From contig NZ_SLZG01000013.1 in assembly GCF_004341625.1 (NCBI RefSeq), forward strand, positions 62,001-126,000: 64,000 nucleotides of DNA, written 5' to 3'. Shown here in pieces: positions 63,281 to 64,000 of this stretch. A model generated the notes under the pieces. That model searched no databases, was not told where the DNA came from, and saw nothing but the letters and a program-made list of their open reading frames with translations. Each line of letters opens with the position of its first letter. Within the stretch, counting starts at the first letter, position 1. The position numbers were made by a program, and so were the translations under genes. Source of the DNA: Rhizobium sp. BK376 (GTDB lineage: Bacteria > Pseudomonadota > Alphaproteobacteria > Rhizobiales > Rhizobiaceae).

Positions 63281-64000
63281 TGGGCAGCCTCCAGGCCGTG
63301 TACGAAGGGAGAGGAGAGAAATGTCGCGAAGGTGTTGACGATCGTATCGGCGTCGGATGCGGTCATTGCCGTCGACAGGCAGGCAGCCGCGCCGTTCGGC
63401 AACAGTATGCCATTCTGCAGAAAATGATCGCAGAGCGCCTTGCTAACCGCGCTCTCGGCGCCGTTGGGATAGCCGCTGCGGAAATCGACGGGTTCGGTCT
63501 TCTTGGGATGAATGCGAAAGAGCGAGGCAGCGCCCGTGACGCTGAAGGATGCGCCGGTGCGATCGATCTCTTCCCGGAGGCTTGCGCGGATCGCCTCGCC
63601 GAAGGCGTCCAGTGCCTCGAACGCCTCCTCGGTCATGGCCTCCATGGCGATCCGCCCGGCTACCATGGAAACCGGGTTGGCCGAAAATGTGCCGCCCTGC
63701 GGCAGCAGCGGCCGGCCCTTGTCGTTGGCAAAGACCGTCATGACATCCCTGCTGCCGCCAATGGCGCCGACCGGAAAACCACCGCCGATGATCTTTCCGC
63801 AGGCGATCAGATCCGGATGGAGGCCGTAGCGCGCCGATGCGCCCCGATAGGATTGGCGCAGATTGAGGACCTCGTCGGCAACCACCAGGAGCCCATGTTG
63901 TCGGGCGAGTGACTGAACGGCTGCCATGAAATCGGGCCGCGGCGCGAGCAACCCGGCGCGACTTGGCATCGGATCGATCAGAATGCACGCCGTGCGATGT
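63277..64000 (-). CDS. Class III aminotransferase, C-terminal part (runs off window)
   Basis: The 3' 240 codons of a PLP-dependent class III aminotransferase resembling glutamate-1-semialdehyde aminomutase. ADEV (PLP ring contact) and ACGKIIGGGFPVGAIGG with the Schiff-base lysine are present, followed by GGTFSANPVSM. The N-terminus lies beyond the right edge. First visible gene of an operon with the TPP enzyme and SDR. Confidence 0.9.
   Translation of the reverse strand, partial: HRTACILIDPMPSRAGLLAPRPDFMAAVQSLARQHGLLVVADEVLNLRQSYRGASARYGLHPDLIACGKIIGGGFPVGAIGGSRDVMTVFANDKGRPLLPQGGTFSANPVSMVAGRIAMEAMTEEAFEALDAFGEAIRASLREEIDRTGASFSVTGAASLFRIHPKKTEPVDFRSGYPNGAESAVSKALCDHFLQNGILLPNGAAACLSTAMTASDADTIVNTFATFLSSPFVHGLEAAQ

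Noticed and set aside
1..64000. CRISPR arrays, tRNA or rRNA genes, repABC origin
   Set aside because: No regularly spaced repeats, no recognisable RNA genes and no replication initiator were seen in the window.

Overview
The window reads as part of a large accessory replicon of a member of the Rhizobiales (Rhizobium, Sinorhizobium, Agrobacterium or a close relative), most likely a conjugative plasmid. The grounds are the gene set: an imuA-imuB-dnaE2 mutagenesis cassette with alphaproteobacterial LexA boxes (GTTC-N7-GTTC), SyrB-like proteins, DUF982, DUF736, DUF932, DUF1173 and DUF2493 plasmid genes, a complete VirB/VirD4 secretion operon, a MOBP-type relaxase with MobC-like partner, and an IS66 element. 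No rRNA, tRNA or replication-initiation gene was seen. Functions rest on motifs read by eye; no database search was possible.

Layout. 1-6028: an SOS and DNA-repair block. imuA, imuB and the first 152 codons of dnaE2 lie on the minus strand; a LigD-type ATP-dependent ligase, an SRAP/HMCES-type DNA-protein crosslink protein and a dinB (Pol IV) lie on the plus strand. LexA-like boxes sit before imuA and before dinB. 6163-23580: an accessory, defence-rich region. It holds a winged-helix plus nucleotidyltransferase protein, then a Gabija-like pair (OLD/TOPRIM nuclease plus UvrD-like helicase), a decayed small gene, a three-gene operon of small proteins, an IS66 transposon (tnpA-tnpB-tnpC), a minus-strand operon ending in a TIR/deoxyribosyltransferase-like protein, a perfect 52-bp palindrome, a possible PD-(D/E)XK protein, two membrane proteins and an MNT-HEPN fusion. 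23791-25902: a 14-TM type MFS exporter and an XRE regulator.

26019-41382: the transfer machine. A TrbM-like protein and three exported nuclease-like (TNase fold) paralogues run leftward. From the same intergenic region the virB1-virB2-virB3-virB4-LT-virB5-lipoprotein-virB6-virB8-virB9-virB10-virB11-virD4 operon runs rightward, with most junctions overlapping. 41743-44327: three SyrB-like paralogues and a DUF2934-receiver fusion. 44852-47664: relaxase, MobC-like accessory protein and an oriT candidate whose TATCCTG/C nic motif lies directly beside an inverted repeat. Together these would make the element self-transmissible.

47982-59887: plasmid housekeeping and unknowns: DUF1173, WGR, HU, DUF736, an acylphosphatase, a Phd/VapC-type toxin-antitoxin pair, and a leftward block parB-like, DUF932, toprim, DUF2493, followed by a ProQ/FinO-family RNA chaperone. 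60027-64000: an atypical OmpR-type regulator and a small metabolic operon (class III aminotransferase running off the end, TPP-dependent acetolactate-synthase-like enzyme, SDR) whose product is not known.

The most notable items are the oriT, the 52-bp palindrome, the Gabija-like locus with its nucleotidyltransferase neighbour, the TIR-like operon, and several places where a single-base frameshift would restore a longer protein.
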